A stretch of 64,000 nucleotides of DNA from Simiduia curdlanivorans (GTDB lineage Bacteria; Pseudomonadota; Gammaproteobacteria; Pseudomonadales; Cellvibrionaceae). Positions 43,780-53,567 of the stretch are shown in pieces. The notes beneath the pieces were generated by a model. It saw only the letters and a program-made list of their open reading frames with translations. It was not told the origin of the DNA and ran no database searches. Made by a program: the position numbers and the translations under genes. How positions within the stretch are numbered: position 1 is the stretch's first letter; every line of letters begins with the position of its first letter. The DNA is taken from positions 496,001 through 560,000 of the forward strand of contig NZ_JAUFQG010000004.1 of assembly GCF_030409605.1 (NCBI RefSeq), in the 5' to 3' direction.

Positions 43780-45204
43780 ATGACTTACTCGATTGATGGT
43801 TTTTCAGATTTCAAAGTTGCCGCCAAAGATGCCGAGCAATTTGCCAGAGACGCGGCCTGGGGCCGTCGTGAAATAGAAATCGCCGAAGGTGAAATGCCGG
43901 CACTGATGGCCCTGCGTCGCAAATACCGCGAAGCCCAGCCGTTAAAAGATGCGCGCATCATGGGCTGTATTCACATGACCATTCAAACCGCCGTGCTGAT
44001 TGAAACCCTAGTGGATTTGGGTGCCGAAGTGCGCTGGTCTTCGTGCAACATTTTCTCCACTCAAGATCACGCCGCCGCCGCTATTGCTGCCGCCGGCATT
44101 CCGGTGTTTGCCTGGAAAGGCGAAACCGAAGAAGAATTTTGGTGGTGTATCGAGCAAACCGTACTGGCGCAAAAAGACAGCACCGAGGTTTGGAATGCCA
44201 ATATGATTCTCGATGACGGCGGCGACCTGACTCAGCTGTGTCACGAAAAGTACCCCGCCATGCTCGATAAGATTCACGGCATCAGCGAAGAAACCACTAC
44301 AGGCGTGCATCGCTTGTTGGAAATGATGGAAGAGAAATCGCTGAAGGTTCCTGCTATCAATGTCAACGACGCAGTTACCAAATCAAAGAATGACAACAAG
44401 TACGGCTGCCGCCACAGCTTGAACGATGCCATCAAGCGCGGCACCGATCACTTGCTATCGGGCAAAAAAGCCTTGGTGATTGGCTACGGCGATGTGGGCA
44501 AAGGTTCTGCAGCGTCACTGCGCCAAGAAGGCATGATTGTGAAGGTCACAGAAATTGACCCTATCTGCGCCATGCAAGCCTGTATGGATGGCTACGAAGT
44601 GGTTTCGCCCTACAACAAGGGCGAGAACACCGGCAAAATTGAAGACATTAATACCACGCTGCTTTCCAACACTGATTTAGTGGTTACCACCACCGGTAAC
44701 GTTAATGTGTGCGATAGCGCCATGCTGCAATCATTAAAGAGCAGTGCCGTGGTGTGCAACATCGGCCACTTCGACAACGAAATTGATACCGCCTTCATGC
44801 GCAAAAACTGGAGCTGGGAAGAAGTAAAACCACAGGTACACAAAATCTACCGCGCCGCATCAAAAGAAGCCGCCAACGGCGACCATTTACTATTGCTGTC
44901 TGAGGGCCGCTTGGTCAACCTCGGCAACGCCACCGGCCACCCATCGCGCATCATGGACGGCTCTTTCGCCAACCAGGTGCTAGCTCAAATGTATTTGTTT
45001 GAGCGCAAGTTCGCCGATTTAAGTGCTGCCGATAAAGCGGCCGGCATCTATGTAAAAGTATTACCGAAAAAACTCGACGAAGAAGTCGCCAAGGATATGG
45101 TGGAAGGTTTCGGTGGCGTGATGACCAAGCTCACCAGCGCACAAGCGAAGTACATAGGCGTGAAAGCCGATGGCCCTTATAAGCCAGAAAGCTATAAGTA
45201 TTAA
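43780..45204 (+). CDS. ahcY: Adenosylhomocysteinase
   Basis: 474 residues. DFKVAAKDAEQFARDAAWGRREIEIAE at the start, then the NAD-binding VIGYGDVGKGSAASLRQEG, ATGHPSRIMDGSFANQVLAQ, and the C-terminal KYIGVKADGPYKPESYKY typical of the family. It splits S-adenosylhomocysteine to adenosine and homocysteine, recycling the product of SAM-dependent methylation. A SAH riboswitch, common upstream of this gene, was not found in the 152-bp gap, which holds repeats instead. Confidence 0.98.
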   Translation: MTYSIDGFSDFKVAAKDAEQFARDAAWGRREIEIAEGEMPALMALRRKYREAQPLKDARIMGCIHMTIQTAVLIETLVDLGAEVRWSSCNIFSTQDHAAAAIAAAGIPVFAWKGETEEEFWWCIEQTVLAQKDSTEVWNANMILDDGGDLTQLCHEKYPAMLDKIHGISEETTTGVHRLLEMMEEKSLKVPAINVNDAVTKSKNDNKYGCRHSLNDAIKRGTDHLLSGKKALVIGYGDVGKGSAASLRQEGMIVKVTEIDPICAMQACMDGYEVVSPYNKGENTGKIEDINTTLLSNTDLVVTTTGNVNVCDSAMLQSLKSSAVVCNIGHFDNEIDTAFMRKNWSWEEVKPQVHKIYRAASKEAANGDHLLLLSEGRLVNLGNATGHPSRIMDGSFANQVLAQMYLFERKFADLSAADKAAGIYVKVLPKKLDEEVAKDMVEGFGGVMTKLTSAQAKYIGVKADGPYKPESYKY

Positions 45205-45207
45205 CTA

Positions 45208-45246
45208 GCTACAAGGCGGGGGGCCGCCCCCTACAAGCTACAAGCT
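45208..45246. repeat. Short CTACAAG units around a GC-rich hairpin
   Basis: ctacaag, ggcggggggccgcccc, ctacaagctacaag. It follows the same plan as the larger heptamer modules, reduced to one hairpin. It lies between ahcY and metF. Confidence 0.7.
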
Positions 45247-45270
45247 AAAAAATCACAGGATATTACAAAA

Positions 45271-46107
45271 ATGAGCGATGATGTTCGCATAAGCTTTGAG
45301 TTTTTCCCGCCTAAAACAGCTGAAGGCAAAGCCAAGCTGCATAAGGTGCGGGAAGAGCTGCAGGGTTTTGATCCCGATTTTTACTCCGTCACTTACGGTG
45401 CCGGCGGCACCACCCGCGACACCACAAAAGGCGTGGTTAAAACGCTGATCGAGCAAGGCATTAGCGCTGCGCCACACCTGTCTTTCGGGGGCGACGACGA
45501 AGCCGCCGTGCTGTCTTTGCTCTCCGAGTATAAAGACGCCGGTGTCGATCGCATTGTTGCGCTACGCGGCGACTTACCCTCAGGCATGGGCGGCCATTCA
45601 CAACTGGTGTACGCCAATCAGCTGGTTAGCTTTATTCGGAAAAACTTTGGCGATCACTTCCATTTAGAAGTGGCGGCCTACCCAGAAATTCACCCGGAAG
45701 CAAAAAGTTACAGCGCCGATATCAACTACCTAAAAGGTAAGTTCGATGCCGGCGCCAACAGCGCCATCACCCAATATTTTTTCAACCCAGACGCCTATTT
45801 CCACTTTTTGGAACAGTGTCACGACGCCGGTATTGATGCGCCTATTTACCCAGGCATTATGCCCATCATTAACTACCGCAATTTAGCACGTTTTTCCGAC
45901 AGCTGTGGCGCTGAAATTCCGCGCTGGCTGCGCAAGCGGCTGGAAAGTTTTGGCGATGATAACGAATCACTGCAAGCCTTTGGTGTCGACCTAGTCACCG
46001 AACTGTGCGACACCTTGTTGGAAAATGGTGCGCCGGGTTTACATTTTTACACCATGAACCAGACCAACCCCACCGCACAAATTTTGAAAAATTTAAGCGG
46101 CGAATAA
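45271..46107 (+). CDS. metF: 5,10-methylenetetrahydrofolate reductase
   Basis: 278 residues. The FAD-dependent TIM barrel shows SFEFFPPKTAEGKAKL at the start, SVTYGAGGTTRDTTKG, IVALRGDLPSG, FHLEVAAYPEIHPEA and the end PGLHFYTMNQTNPT. It makes 5-methyl-THF for methionine synthesis, completing the SAM cycle with metK and ahcY. It follows ahcY on the same strand. Confidence 0.97.
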   Translation: MSDDVRISFEFFPPKTAEGKAKLHKVREELQGFDPDFYSVTYGAGGTTRDTTKGVVKTLIEQGISAAPHLSFGGDDEAAVLSLLSEYKDAGVDRIVALRGDLPSGMGGHSQLVYANQLVSFIRKNFGDHFHLEVAAYPEIHPEAKSYSADINYLKGKFDAGANSAITQYFFNPDAYFHFLEQCHDAGIDAPIYPGIMPIINYRNLARFSDSCGAEIPRWLRKRLESFGDDNESLQAFGVDLVTELCDTLLENGAPGLHFYTMNQTNPTAQILKNLSGE

Positions 46108-46111
46108 CGGC

Positions 46112-46837
46112 ATGCGCATACCACGCCTATACGTTAACCAAGATCTTGCAACCGGCGCGGTGCTAGACCTAGACAGCGACGCCAGTCGCTATCTAGGTAG
46201 CGTGTTGCGCATGGAAGCGGGCAGGCCGTTGATTGTGTTTAATGGCCAGGGCGGTGAATACCTCGCCATGATAAAAACGGCCAGCAAGAAAAATGTCAGC
46301 ATCGGCATCGGCAAACACAACGCCGAAAATCGCAGCTCGCCCTTGGATATTCACCTCGGTATTGGCTTGTCGAAAGGCGATAGATTCGACTGGGTTATTC
46401 AAAAGGCAACAGAACTGGGCGTCAACACCATCACGCCGTTAATCACCAGCCGCACCGACGTAAAGCTCAATAGCGAGCGGCAGGATAAAAAGTTGCAGCA
46501 CTGGCAGCAAATTGCCATCAGTGCCAGCGAGCAATGCCAACGCAATTTGATTCCCACCATCGCCAGCCCGAGTAACACCAGCGATTGGCTAAGCCAGCGG
46601 GATGAGACATTAAAGTTAGTGCTACATCATCGCAGCGATAAAAAGCTCGCCCAGCACCTCAAACCCACATCGGTGGCATTGATTATTGGCCCAGAGGGCG
46701 GCTTGGATGACGATGAAATTGCACTCGCGCTCAGCCAAGGCTTTCAAGCACTGACGCTTGGGCCCAGAGTTTTTCGTACAGAAACAGCACCCATGGCGGC
46801 GCTGACCTTACTGCAATACGAGTGGGGCGATTTTTAA
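46112..46837 (+). CDS. rsmE: 16S rRNA (uracil-1498-N3)-methyltransferase
   Basis: 241 residues. Signatures of the SPOUT-type RsmE family: LGSVLRMEAGRPLIVFNGQGGEY, KGDRFDWVIQKATELGVNTI, ALIIGPEGGLDDDEI and LTLGPRVFRTETAPMAAL (SAM-binding knot). It methylates U1498 of 16S rRNA. It starts 4 bp after metF, so it is probably co-transcribed and is a further user of the SAM made here. Confidence 0.93.
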   Translation: MRIPRLYVNQDLATGAVLDLDSDASRYLGSVLRMEAGRPLIVFNGQGGEYLAMIKTASKKNVSIGIGKHNAENRSSPLDIHLGIGLSKGDRFDWVIQKATELGVNTITPLITSRTDVKLNSERQDKKLQHWQQIAISASEQCQRNLIPTIASPSNTSDWLSQRDETLKLVLHHRSDKKLAQHLKPTSVALIIGPEGGLDDDEIALALSQGFQALTLGPRVFRTETAPMAALTLLQYEWGDF

Positions 46838-46899
46838 TTCTTCTTTCGATTTTTAAGTGGTGCGCTTTACTAGACGCTTGTGTGGATCGAGCCATTGCC

Positions 46900-47418
46900 T
46901 CAATCGGCTTTCAGCAGTTCGACAAGTTTATTCACCGTATTTAAGTTGCGCGCCGTAGTAGGCACACCTAAGCAGGCCTCTACTTTGGCCGCTAATTTAG
47001 AGCGGCCTATACCATCGGGTGCATGCAAGTAAAATACCTTCCCCACTAGCTCATAGCGCTCAGTTACCGCGGCAAGACTTTGCAAGCGTTCGGCATCTAA
47101 CCTTGGCGCGGTATTGCAAAAGTAGAAATGCAAGCTTTTACCGTCTTCGGTTGTAAACGGATTACGTTTCACCGTGTTTAGAAATTCCGCTTCGCTCAGC
47201 GACATAATCGCTGGCACAAACCCAAACCGCCGCTCAATCATGTGCGACAGTTTATCATCTGGCCGCTGTGCAGCGCTCAGCACGACGTTACCGCTCTGAA
47301 TATAGGTTTTCACATTTTGGTAATGTTCAGCGTCCAACAACTCGCACAAGGCCTTCATAGGCAAAGTGTTTTTTCCACCCACATTAATGCCGCGCAACAA
47401 GATCACGTACTTTTTCAT
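46900..47418 (-). CDS. DUF1697 family protein
   Basis: 172 residues with MKKYVILLRGINVGGKNTLP and VKTYIQSGNVVLSA at the start, the DUF1697 pattern, and NRNLNTVNKLVEL-like conserved end (ARNLNTVNKLVELLKA). The function is not known. It is a single gene converging with rsmE. Confidence 0.92.
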   Translation of the reverse strand: MKKYVILLRGINVGGKNTLPMKALCELLDAEHYQNVKTYIQSGNVVLSAAQRPDDKLSHMIERRFGFVPAIMSLSEAEFLNTVKRNPFTTEDGKSLHFYFCNTAPRLDAERLQSLAAVTERYELVGKVFYLHAPDGIGRSKLAAKVEACLGVPTTARNLNTVNKLVELLKAD

Positions 47419-47479
47419 TTGCCCACCAAGATCGGGATAACATCTAAAGCGCTAGCCGATTTCAAAAAAACAATGCCGG

Positions 47480-49225
47480 CTAGGATGTAGCCGGTTGCGC
47501 CTCATCAGTTCGCCGCGCTAACTCGGGCAGCTGATAGAAACATACCCTATCTTTGCCTTCATGTTTTGCCTGGTAGAGCGCCGTATCGGCCGCCTCAAAC
47601 AAAGCGCTTGGGCTATCGAGCGCATCTTCCGTGCAGCAGGCAACACCTAAGCTAATGGTGACATGCAAACCTTTAATGGGCGACGCCTTCACCAAACAGC
47701 GCAAGCGCTCCGCCAGCACACCGGCCTGCTCCATGCCGGTATTTGGCACCAATACGGCGAACTCTTCGCCACCGTAGCGGCAGGCTAGGGTTGGGCGGCG
47801 AACATGTTTGCGCAAAATGCGGCCTAACTCTTCAATCACCTCATCGCCACTGGTGTGGCCGTGATCGTCATTCACTGCTTTAAAATTATCGATATCGATA
47901 ACAATCAGCGACAGTGGCTTTTTTGTGCGCTTGGCCTTGTCAATTTCCCGCGGCAGCACTTCGTCGAAATGACGACGGTTCGCCAGAGCCGTTAAGGCGT
48001 CGGAATAGCCGAGCTTTTGCATTTCATTAACCCGGGCACTCAAGGCTAAAGATAACAGCACCATTTCCAACAGAGAGCCCATTTGGAAGCTGTTCTGCGT
48101 GACAAAATTATGAGGCAAGAAACCGAACTGTTTGAACATATAGATAAGCACGGATACCAAGAGCGTAGCCCAGGCCACCATGAAATAACGAGCCGGCACA
48201 GAGCCGCGCAATAACACTAATGACCCCAGCAGCAATATACAAAAACACACCAGCACGGTGAGCAGTGAGTAGGCAAAAATTAAATCTTGATAACCCAAAA
48301 ATGGTGTCACCAACAGTAGGGTCGCCGTCACTACTTGCAACACAACAGCGATTCGATCGGTGCGCGGCACCCAGTGCTGGGTCGAACATACCACGCGGGA
48401 AAACTTTAACCCGAAGAGCAGTGAAACGCCGAGTAATAGCAGTAAACTTTGATTGGCAAGCCAGGGGCTATTGGGCCAAATATATTGAAACGCAAAGCCG
48501 TTATGTACCGACATATAAAGCCCGTAACTCACCACATACACCATGTAATAGATGTAGGCGCGATCTTTTACCGCCAAAAACAAAATTAGGTTATAAATAA
48601 CTAAAACTAAAAAGCCACCGTAATAAGCGCCAAATAACAGCTGTTCACCGCTAACGCGGCTCAGGGTGTGGCCAGTATCCGCAATGGACAAACCAATGTT
48701 CATCGGGCCATCGGATTTAAAGCGGAAGTAAACAGTCTTATCGCTATTGGCCGGCACAGTTACGGGAAAGAGAAAATCACGCACGCCCACGGCGCGGGCA
48801 TCAAATACTCGCCTGTCGCCGGTGGAGGTGGCGCGCCACACCCCAGCTAGGTCTTGATCCCAGAAGTCCACATAATCGATGAGCGGATAATCTTGTCGAA
48901 TCATCAATGCCGCATCAGTAGTTTTGGGGTTGTGTAACTTAAGCGACACCCAGTAGGCAGAATGGCTGAAACCAAAATTAGCGGCTGTTCTCGCCAGCGG
49001 TTGCAAACGTGTAGCCGACTCCTGCAGCAGCTGCGGAAACTCGATCTCGGCCGCCTCCTCAATATATAGATTGATATCTTGAGTTAAGTCCGTGGTTGGC
49101 ATGCTGGCAAATACCAGCACGGCAGAATCCTCTCGCAGTTGATTCGCCGCTTGTTCAGCGCCGGCTTGGCTCGGCAGCAGCAAAGGGAGAATGCTGATCA
49201 TCAGGGTTAGAATTATTTTTTTCAT
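47480..49225 (-). CDS. Membrane diguanylate cyclase with 7TMR-DISM sensor
   Basis: 581 residues from ATG 49225 (the longer frame from 49426 has no signal). Signal peptide, then a periplasmic 7TMR-DISM extracellular domain (about 25-180, with GFSHSAYWVSLKLHN and FRFKSDGPMNIGLSI), seven membrane segments (about 190-390), and a GGDEF domain ending with SNR-like LANRRHFDEVL and RYGGEEFAVLVPN (GGEEF active site near 484). It makes cyclic-di-GMP. The RxxD inhibitory site reads RPTL, so product inhibition is probably lost. The ribosome site is weak. Confidence 0.9.
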   Translation of the reverse strand: MKKIILTLMISILPLLLPSQAGAEQAANQLREDSAVLVFASMPTTDLTQDINLYIEEAAEIEFPQLLQESATRLQPLARTAANFGFSHSAYWVSLKLHNPKTTDAALMIRQDYPLIDYVDFWDQDLAGVWRATSTGDRRVFDARAVGVRDFLFPVTVPANSDKTVYFRFKSDGPMNIGLSIADTGHTLSRVSGEQLLFGAYYGGFLVLVIYNLILFLAVKDRAYIYYMVYVVSYGLYMSVHNGFAFQYIWPNSPWLANQSLLLLLGVSLLFGLKFSRVVCSTQHWVPRTDRIAVVLQVVTATLLLVTPFLGYQDLIFAYSLLTVLVCFCILLLGSLVLLRGSVPARYFMVAWATLLVSVLIYMFKQFGFLPHNFVTQNSFQMGSLLEMVLLSLALSARVNEMQKLGYSDALTALANRRHFDEVLPREIDKAKRTKKPLSLIVIDIDNFKAVNDDHGHTSGDEVIEELGRILRKHVRRPTLACRYGGEEFAVLVPNTGMEQAGVLAERLRCLVKASPIKGLHVTISLGVACCTEDALDSPSALFEAADTALYQAKHEGKDRVCFYQLPELARRTDEAQPATS

Positions 49226-49503
49226 TTCACAACCTAATTGAGGGCGAACATCTTCATGTGCACAACAGCACAGCCAACCGCACCGAAGATGGAAAACACA
49301 AGCAAGTGAGATCAAGGGTGCGAAGGGTGGCGCACTATTATTTTGTTGATTTAGGCGACATAACGCAACTAAACCCACAATGGCCGAGGTTATTCCAGTA
49401 GCAATAACTAAAACGCAATATAACAAGTCTTGCCAGGTTTCGTGAACTTAGTGCGCAAATATGTTAAAAAGCGCGCTTGGGTGAAAATAATAAGGATCAC
49501 ACA

Positions 49504-51162
49504 GTGACCACTAAGACTTGGGGTAGCCGATGCGTAGGTGTATTGGCGTTAGCCGTCTGTATTTCCGCTTGCGACAATCACGATACCAGCCACAACAACA
49601 AAGCGCCTAGCACTAACGCTGCAGGCCTTACCTTGCTGGCGCAAAATTGGAGCGATCAAGATCGCGAAGTAGCTTGGTTCACCTCCTTCGGTTCTCGGGT
49701 GATGCCCTACTCGTGGTTTTTAGCACTGGAGCAGGCGGCTAACCAGCTACCGTTTAACCAAGTCGCGCACATGGAAAGCTTCGGCTTTTCGATGCCGGGG
49801 GCGAGCGAGGCAAACCCGGATAATGTCGCCATAGGCCTTACCAAAACACCCGAGCGCGATGGCCACGAATGGATCGGGCTGGGCTGCTCTGGCTGCCACT
49901 CGGGCCAAGTTCACTATCGAGGCACGCGCCTACACATAGACGGCGGCGCGGCACTGATCGATTTTCAAGGTTTTGAACAAGCGGCTATCGATGCACTTGC
50001 TGCCACCCTCGACGACAGCGAAAAGCTGCAGCGCTTTGCCGCTAAATTAGGCCTAAGCAATATCGACGACCTGGCCGCCGAGCTTGCTAGCTGGACCGAT
50101 TCACTGATTGCGCGGCAAACCATTAACCGCACCGAGAGTGATTATGGCTATGGCCGGCTCGACGCCTTCGGGCAAATTTTTAATGCCGTGGCGGTTGAGT
50201 TTCTCGGCATCGACGAAAACCGCCGCGACCCGAATGCGCCGGTGAGCTACCCAGTGCTGTGGGATGCCTCACATCTAGATTTAGTGCAGTGGAACGCCTC
50301 AGCACCCAATGCAGGGCCTGGCCCTATCGTCCAAAATGCCACCACGGCGCTCGCGGTTTTCGGCCACATGGATATCGAAAAATCCGGCAACGGCTTTGGC
50401 TTTGCCTCCAACGTGGAAGTGGGTAATTTAGGCGCGATTCAAGATGCCTGGTACCAACTAACCGCACCCCAGTGGCCCGAATCCATCCTTGGCACAATAG
50501 ACCAAACCTTGGCCGCGCAAGGTCGCGCCATTTACGCCGAAAACTGCTTGGCCTGCCACGCACTGTCAGATCGCAATGATCCAAAACGGCGCATCAAGGC
50601 CAGCGCCGTCGCCCTCGATGTGGTTGGCACAGATCCAGCCATGGCGGAAAATTTTGCCCATGCCACCGCCAAGGCCGGCGCCTTCGCCGGCAAAAAATTG
50701 ATGTTTATTGCTGGCCCGGTGATTGAAGAAGAATCACCCACTATTTTACTCGTGGCCCACGCGGCCATGGGCGCCCTGCTCGACAAACCCTTCTCGGCGC
50801 TGTGGCAGGGTGTGCTGAGTATGCATTCGGTGATCGAAGCACCCGTCGACCCGCTGCCGCTCTATTACAAGGCCAGGCCGCTGTCGGGCATTTGGGCCTC
50901 GGCCCCTTATCTGCACAACGGTTCGGTCATGAGCTTGGCCGATTTATTAGAGCAACCAGCGCAAAGAGCAAGTCGCTTTTTTGTCGGCAGGGTTGAGTTT
51001 GATCCCATCAACGTCGGCCTAAGCAGCCAAGTGCTAGCCCCAAATCAAGTGTCTGAATTGAACACCGAGCTGCACGGCAACAGCAATGCCGGCCACCTTT
51101 TTGGCACGGCTCTGGCTAGCTCAGACAAACGCGCGCTGCTCGAATATTTGAAAACACTGTAG
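49504..51162 (+). CDS. Di-haem cytochrome c lipoprotein, RoxA/MauG-like
   Basis: 552 residues from GTG 49504 (AAGGA 8 bp upstream). Lipobox SACDN. Two c-type haem sites: CSGCHSG near 126 and CLACHAL near 348; MPYSWFLALEQAANQLPF and the late RPLSGIWASAPYLHNGSV are typical of the di-haem cytochrome c peroxidase/RoxA-like group. RoxA-type enzymes cleave polyisoprene; whether this one does is unknown. It is followed 122 bp on by a paralogue, 51285-53567, and then a patatin, in one direction. Confidence 0.85.
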   Translation: MTTKTWGSRCVGVLALAVCISACDNHDTSHNNKAPSTNAAGLTLLAQNWSDQDREVAWFTSFGSRVMPYSWFLALEQAANQLPFNQVAHMESFGFSMPGASEANPDNVAIGLTKTPERDGHEWIGLGCSGCHSGQVHYRGTRLHIDGGAALIDFQGFEQAAIDALAATLDDSEKLQRFAAKLGLSNIDDLAAELASWTDSLIARQTINRTESDYGYGRLDAFGQIFNAVAVEFLGIDENRRDPNAPVSYPVLWDASHLDLVQWNASAPNAGPGPIVQNATTALAVFGHMDIEKSGNGFGFASNVEVGNLGAIQDAWYQLTAPQWPESILGTIDQTLAAQGRAIYAENCLACHALSDRNDPKRRIKASAVALDVVGTDPAMAENFAHATAKAGAFAGKKLMFIAGPVIEEESPTILLVAHAAMGALLDKPFSALWQGVLSMHSVIEAPVDPLPLYYKARPLSGIWASAPYLHNGSVMSLADLLEQPAQRASRFFVGRVEFDPINVGLSSQVLAPNQVSELNTELHGNSNAGHLFGTALASSDKRALLEYLKTL

Positions 51163-51284
51163 CGCGCGGTACAGGAAGATTTATCCCGCCGCGGCAAAAA
51201 TTTTTACTGCGGCACGGGCGTCGCCCGTTAAAGCAGCAACATTATTCTAACTATCTGATGTCAGCCTTTCGTAAGGATTACGCT

Positions 51285-53567
51285 ATGCTCAACTTTCTGA
51301 AAAAACTGCTAACCTCGCGCTGGCTTTGGCGTGTGATTATGTTGCTGGCAGTGCTCGCAGCGCTGGCCGTTCTGGCCTTCGTGTATTTCGTGCAGAGCAG
51401 CAAGGGCATCCAACCGCCGGAAGAGCACACAGACAAAACCGTGTATTTAAATCAGAATTGGGGGGTGCAAGAGCGCGACACTTACTACTATTCGCCCCAA
51501 GGTACAGCGGTACCCCAAGGCGCCACCTTGGGCGCAGTGCGCTACGAATGGTTTGTCAATTTAGAGCTGCCGCTGTCTACCGAGCGCTTTGCTAGCCCGA
51601 GCAATATGCGCCGGTTTAAATTTTTAGTAGATCCAGCCCCCACACCGGCCAACCCAGATCACCTGCCCGTGGGCTTCACCAAACACTTCGATCAAAACAT
51701 AGGCGACACCGTATTAGACATCACCTGCGCGGCCTGCCACACCGGCGAGCTGCACTACCAAAAAGACGGTGTTAATTACGCGCTGCGGGTCGACGGCGGC
51801 CAAGCCATGCACGCCTTCACCGACTTAAACCGCGGCACCTTTGGCCCCACATTGATTACCGCGCTGCTGGAAACTTACGTCAACCCGGCTAAATTCAATC
51901 GCTTTGCCGATAAGGTATTAGCCGAAGGCGGCGACCGCGATTTACTCAAGCAACAGCTGGGTAAAAACCTCGGCGCGTTTTTAAGCATCAAACAAAATAA
52001 CCCGCTCAAACATTTGTACCCCACACGGGAAGGCTATGGCCGCACAGATGCCCTAGGTCGCATTGCCAACACCCTGTTTGGCGATCACTTAATTGAAAGC
52101 AACATGCAGGTATCAGCAGCGCCAGTGAGCTACCCCTTCCTGTGGAATATTTGGAAATTTAACTGGGTGCAATACAACGGCTCGGTGGCACAACCCTTAG
52201 CGCGCAACGTGGGCGAAGCCTTAGGCGTGGGTGCGCATATTCCCCTGCGCAGCCCCGAGGGCGCGCCACTGCCCGCCGCTGAAATGTTCCGCAGCTCCGT
52301 GCGCATTGCCGATATTGAAAAAATCGAACTGGCGCTGCAAAAACTTGTTGAACCCGAGTGGCCGAGCGATATTTTCGGCGCCGTTAATCAACCACTAGCC
52401 GAACAGGGCGAGACCTTATTTAAACAACACTGCGTCGAGTGTCATGGCCCGCACGTGGCGAGCAAAGCGCGTCAGATGCAAGAAGCACCGCTGAAAAAAT
52501 CTGTACACGATCAGTGGTTGATTGAAGTCATCGAGCTAGATCATATTGGCACAGACGCCAATGCGGCACAGGGTTTCGTGGAAAAAACTTACGACTTATC
52601 GCCCGCAGGCATTACCAAAGACACCATTCACCAAGTGCTCTACCCGCTATTTGAGCGCCGCCTAGCGCGCGATGTGTTGGCGCGCCTACAAACCCTGGCG
52701 ATAACAGAACAACTAAGTGAGGAAGCGCGCGCGGCCTTCGCGGCGCTGGCGGCGCAATACCCGCCGGCCGATCATTTAGCCGATGCCGGTTTCGAGCCCT
52801 CGCCCTTTCCCGCCATCCTGGCGGCGCTAAATCAATTCGATTTAAAACCCAGCTACAGCCAAACCGTGGATAGCCAAGCCTATAAACAGCTTAACTGCGG
52901 CTTCAAATGCCAAGTGAATGCGCTCTGGTGGGACATTAATTTTGGCCGCGAGGCCAATACCAAGCTGGTTAGTAGTTTAGATCCCACTAAGCTCACCGAG
53001 GGCTTGGGCTTAAATATCATTGGCCTGTTAATCAAAAACCGCTACTACCAAGACAACAACCTAAGCTACGAACAAATTCAATGCTTGGAAGGTTTCGGCA
53101 CCTTGGATTTACCGCAGCAGATTGCCGGCTATAAACCGCGCCCACTGGCTGGCGTTTGGGCCACGCCGCCGTTTCTGCACAACGGCTCCGTGCCCACAAT
53201 TTATCAAATGCTGATGCCGCCCGAGCAGCGCGATAAACGCTTCTTCGTCGGCCGCCGCGATTACGACCCAGTGCATTTAGGCTATATCTCTAGCCCGGCG
53301 ACCGACGCTGAAACCGACGGCCTCTGGTTCGACACCAGCATTAGCGGCAACCACAATACCGGGCATGGTTTCAGCGCCACACCCGAGCAGTGGGCGGCCT
53401 ACAAAGGCGACTATAAAAACAACCCGCTGCCGAAGGGTATTATTGGCCCACTGCTGAGCCACGAGCAGCGCCTCGCATTAATCGAATACCTAAAAATTCA
53501 TCGCGATAACCCAGCTGGTTATCAATTTGAGCCGGCGCCCAGCTGCCTCGCGAGCAGCGCTCTGTGA
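51285..53567 (+). CDS. Membrane-anchored di-haem cytochrome c, RoxA/MauG-like
   Basis: 760 residues from ATG 51285 with AAGGA upstream. An N-terminal membrane anchor (about 12-35) replaces the lipobox of the previous gene. Haem sites CAACHTG near 148 and CVECHGP near 382, then RPLAGVWATPPFLHNGSV near 620, as in its paralogue. An extra insert carries NCGFKCQVNALWWDIN. Likely periplasmic redox or oxygenase enzyme. Its stop codon overlaps the start of the patatin gene by 4 bp (GTGA), so the two are translationally coupled. Confidence 0.85.
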   Translation: MLNFLKKLLTSRWLWRVIMLLAVLAALAVLAFVYFVQSSKGIQPPEEHTDKTVYLNQNWGVQERDTYYYSPQGTAVPQGATLGAVRYEWFVNLELPLSTERFASPSNMRRFKFLVDPAPTPANPDHLPVGFTKHFDQNIGDTVLDITCAACHTGELHYQKDGVNYALRVDGGQAMHAFTDLNRGTFGPTLITALLETYVNPAKFNRFADKVLAEGGDRDLLKQQLGKNLGAFLSIKQNNPLKHLYPTREGYGRTDALGRIANTLFGDHLIESNMQVSAAPVSYPFLWNIWKFNWVQYNGSVAQPLARNVGEALGVGAHIPLRSPEGAPLPAAEMFRSSVRIADIEKIELALQKLVEPEWPSDIFGAVNQPLAEQGETLFKQHCVECHGPHVASKARQMQEAPLKKSVHDQWLIEVIELDHIGTDANAAQGFVEKTYDLSPAGITKDTIHQVLYPLFERRLARDVLARLQTLAITEQLSEEARAAFAALAAQYPPADHLADAGFEPSPFPAILAALNQFDLKPSYSQTVDSQAYKQLNCGFKCQVNALWWDINFGREANTKLVSSLDPTKLTEGLGLNIIGLLIKNRYYQDNNLSYEQIQCLEGFGTLDLPQQIAGYKPRPLAGVWATPPFLHNGSVPTIYQMLMPPEQRDKRFFVGRRDYDPVHLGYISSPATDAETDGLWFDTSISGNHNTGHGFSATPEQWAAYKGDYKNNPLPKGIIGPLLSHEQRLALIEYLKIHRDNPAGYQFEPAPSCLASSAL

